Made by a program: the position numbers and the translations under genes. The notes below the pieces were generated by a model. The model was not told the origin of the DNA, made no database searches, and saw only the letters and a program-made list of their open reading frames with translations. From Pacificispira sp002696645 (GTDB lineage Bacteria > Pseudomonadota > Alphaproteobacteria > UBA8366 > Aestuariispiraceae), in the NCBI RefSeq assembly GCF_048892425.1, contig NZ_JBLZHU010000006.1, positions 62,001 to 126,000 on the forward strand: DNA of 64,000 nucleotides, in the 5' to 3' direction. Of the stretch, positions 63,519 through 64,000 are shown piece after piece (within the stretch, counting starts at the first letter, position 1; the number at the start of each line of letters is the position of its first letter).

Positions 63519-64000
63519 TTACTGTGTCTGAATGGGCAATTGCAGGTTGTCCAGGCTTTCAACGGGTTCGCCAAAATAGGGGCCGCTGCACAGCGCACCA
63601 TCAATTTTTGACAACATCCGGGCGGCGGCGGATTCCAGGACGCCATCAAAAACGATTGAGATATCATGTTCGGCACAGCGATTCACCATGCCCGCCAGCA
63701 TGCCAAGGCCCCGTTTCAACTGGTCCAGATTGGTCACAAAGCTGGGATCCAGCATGATGTAATCGGCGGGCAGGGCTTTCAGTTTCTCTGCCGTGACCGC
63801 GCCCACATCTTTGCCATACAGGGCGATGGAGAAACCGGCCCGGCGCAGGATATTGAGTGCCTGAACCTTTTCCCAGGGGATCTGATCCAAACCCGACAGG
63901 CGCAGGATAACGCGGCGCTGCGGGGCGCGGCTTCGGAAATCCAGCAGCATGCCTATCACATTGATATCCAGCAGGGAATGAATGGCGACATTAACCGCAA
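63519..64000 (-). CDS. EAL-like domain protein, 5' end outside the window
   Basis: The frame is open to the right edge, so only the C-terminal part (about 160 residues) is visible. The pattern VNVAIHSLLDI, LNILRRAGFSIALYGKDVG, LPADYIMLDPSFVTN and GVLESAAARMLSKIDGALCSGPYFGEPV follows the second half of an EAL phosphodiesterase domain. Some canonical residues are altered (YGKDVG for the usual DDFGTG), so the activity is doubtful. A GTG at 63959 is internal, not the true start. Confidence 0.72.
   Translation of the reverse strand, partial: AVNVAIHSLLDINVIGMLLDFRSRAPQRRVILRLSGLDQIPWEKVQALNILRRAGFSIALYGKDVGAVTAEKLKALPADYIMLDPSFVTNLDQLKRGLGMLAGMVNRCAEHDISIVFDGVLESAAARMLSKIDGALCSGPYFGEPVESLDNLQLPIQTQ

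Noticed and set aside
1..64000. CRISPR array, prophage or intact insertion sequence
   Set aside because: No spaced direct repeats, phage gene set or transposase with terminal repeats was seen.

Overview
The window looks like chromosomal DNA of a free-living alphaproteobacterium, probably of the Rhodospirillales/Kiloniellales type. The evidence is a contiguous nuoA-N operon with separate nuoC and nuoD, followed by birA, coaX, the ribonuclease J gene, a methylmalonyl-CoA epimerase gene and a DUF1467 gene; TRAP and peptide-type ABC transporters; GPDRR-type single-receiver regulators; and moderately GC-rich codon use. Assignments rest on reading the sequence by eye. No database search was run.

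Layout. 55-14498 (+) holds all fourteen subunits of respiratory complex I. 14522-18956 (+) holds birA, coaX, rnj, mce, DUF1467 and tag. 18957-23576 (-) is a catabolic group: a two-domain RidA-like/alpha-beta hydrolase, an N-carbamoyl-amino-acid/allantoate-type amidohydrolase, an Ldh-family dehydrogenase and an EamA exporter. 23619-26343 (-) is an unrecognised trio of two lipoproteins and one small helical protein. prfC, a PAS protein, a YHS-domain protein and an M81 peptidase follow on +, then a glycosyltransferase-like gene and xthA on -.

33313-37818 (+) is a tight operon of glutamine-synthetase-like enzyme, aldehyde dehydrogenase, iron-type alcohol dehydrogenase and LysE exporter. It is flanked by an amidase and a DadA-like oxidase (-) and by an ABC peptide-type transporter without a binding protein (40608-44476, +). 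Together these suggest gamma-glutamylation-based breakdown of an amine or amino alcohol. 44473-47668 (-) is a complete TRAP transporter with a strong hairpin between the binding protein and the permease genes. 47833-49176 (-) is a PleD-like protein whose receiver and GGDEF signatures are all degenerate.

49361-54719 (+) is the most informative operon: acyl-CoA synthetase, short-chain dehydrogenase, NIPSNAP protein, acyl-CoA dehydrogenase, APH-type kinase and a DUF6285-like small protein. This set matches the parts list of the levulinate (lva) pathway, in which a 4-hydroxyacyl-CoA is phosphorylated and then isomerised. 54732-57875 holds a response regulator, infA, a secreted FecR-domain protein, and a divergent GntR regulator/OsmC pair sharing a palindrome. 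57892-60557 (-) is exbB-exbD-exbD-tonB with a Fur-box-like site upstream. An OYE-family flavin reductase, a glutathione S-transferase in locally different sequence, tRNA-Ser(UGA) and the truncated end of an EAL-like protein close the window. No CRISPR array, prophage, intact insertion sequence or rRNA was seen.
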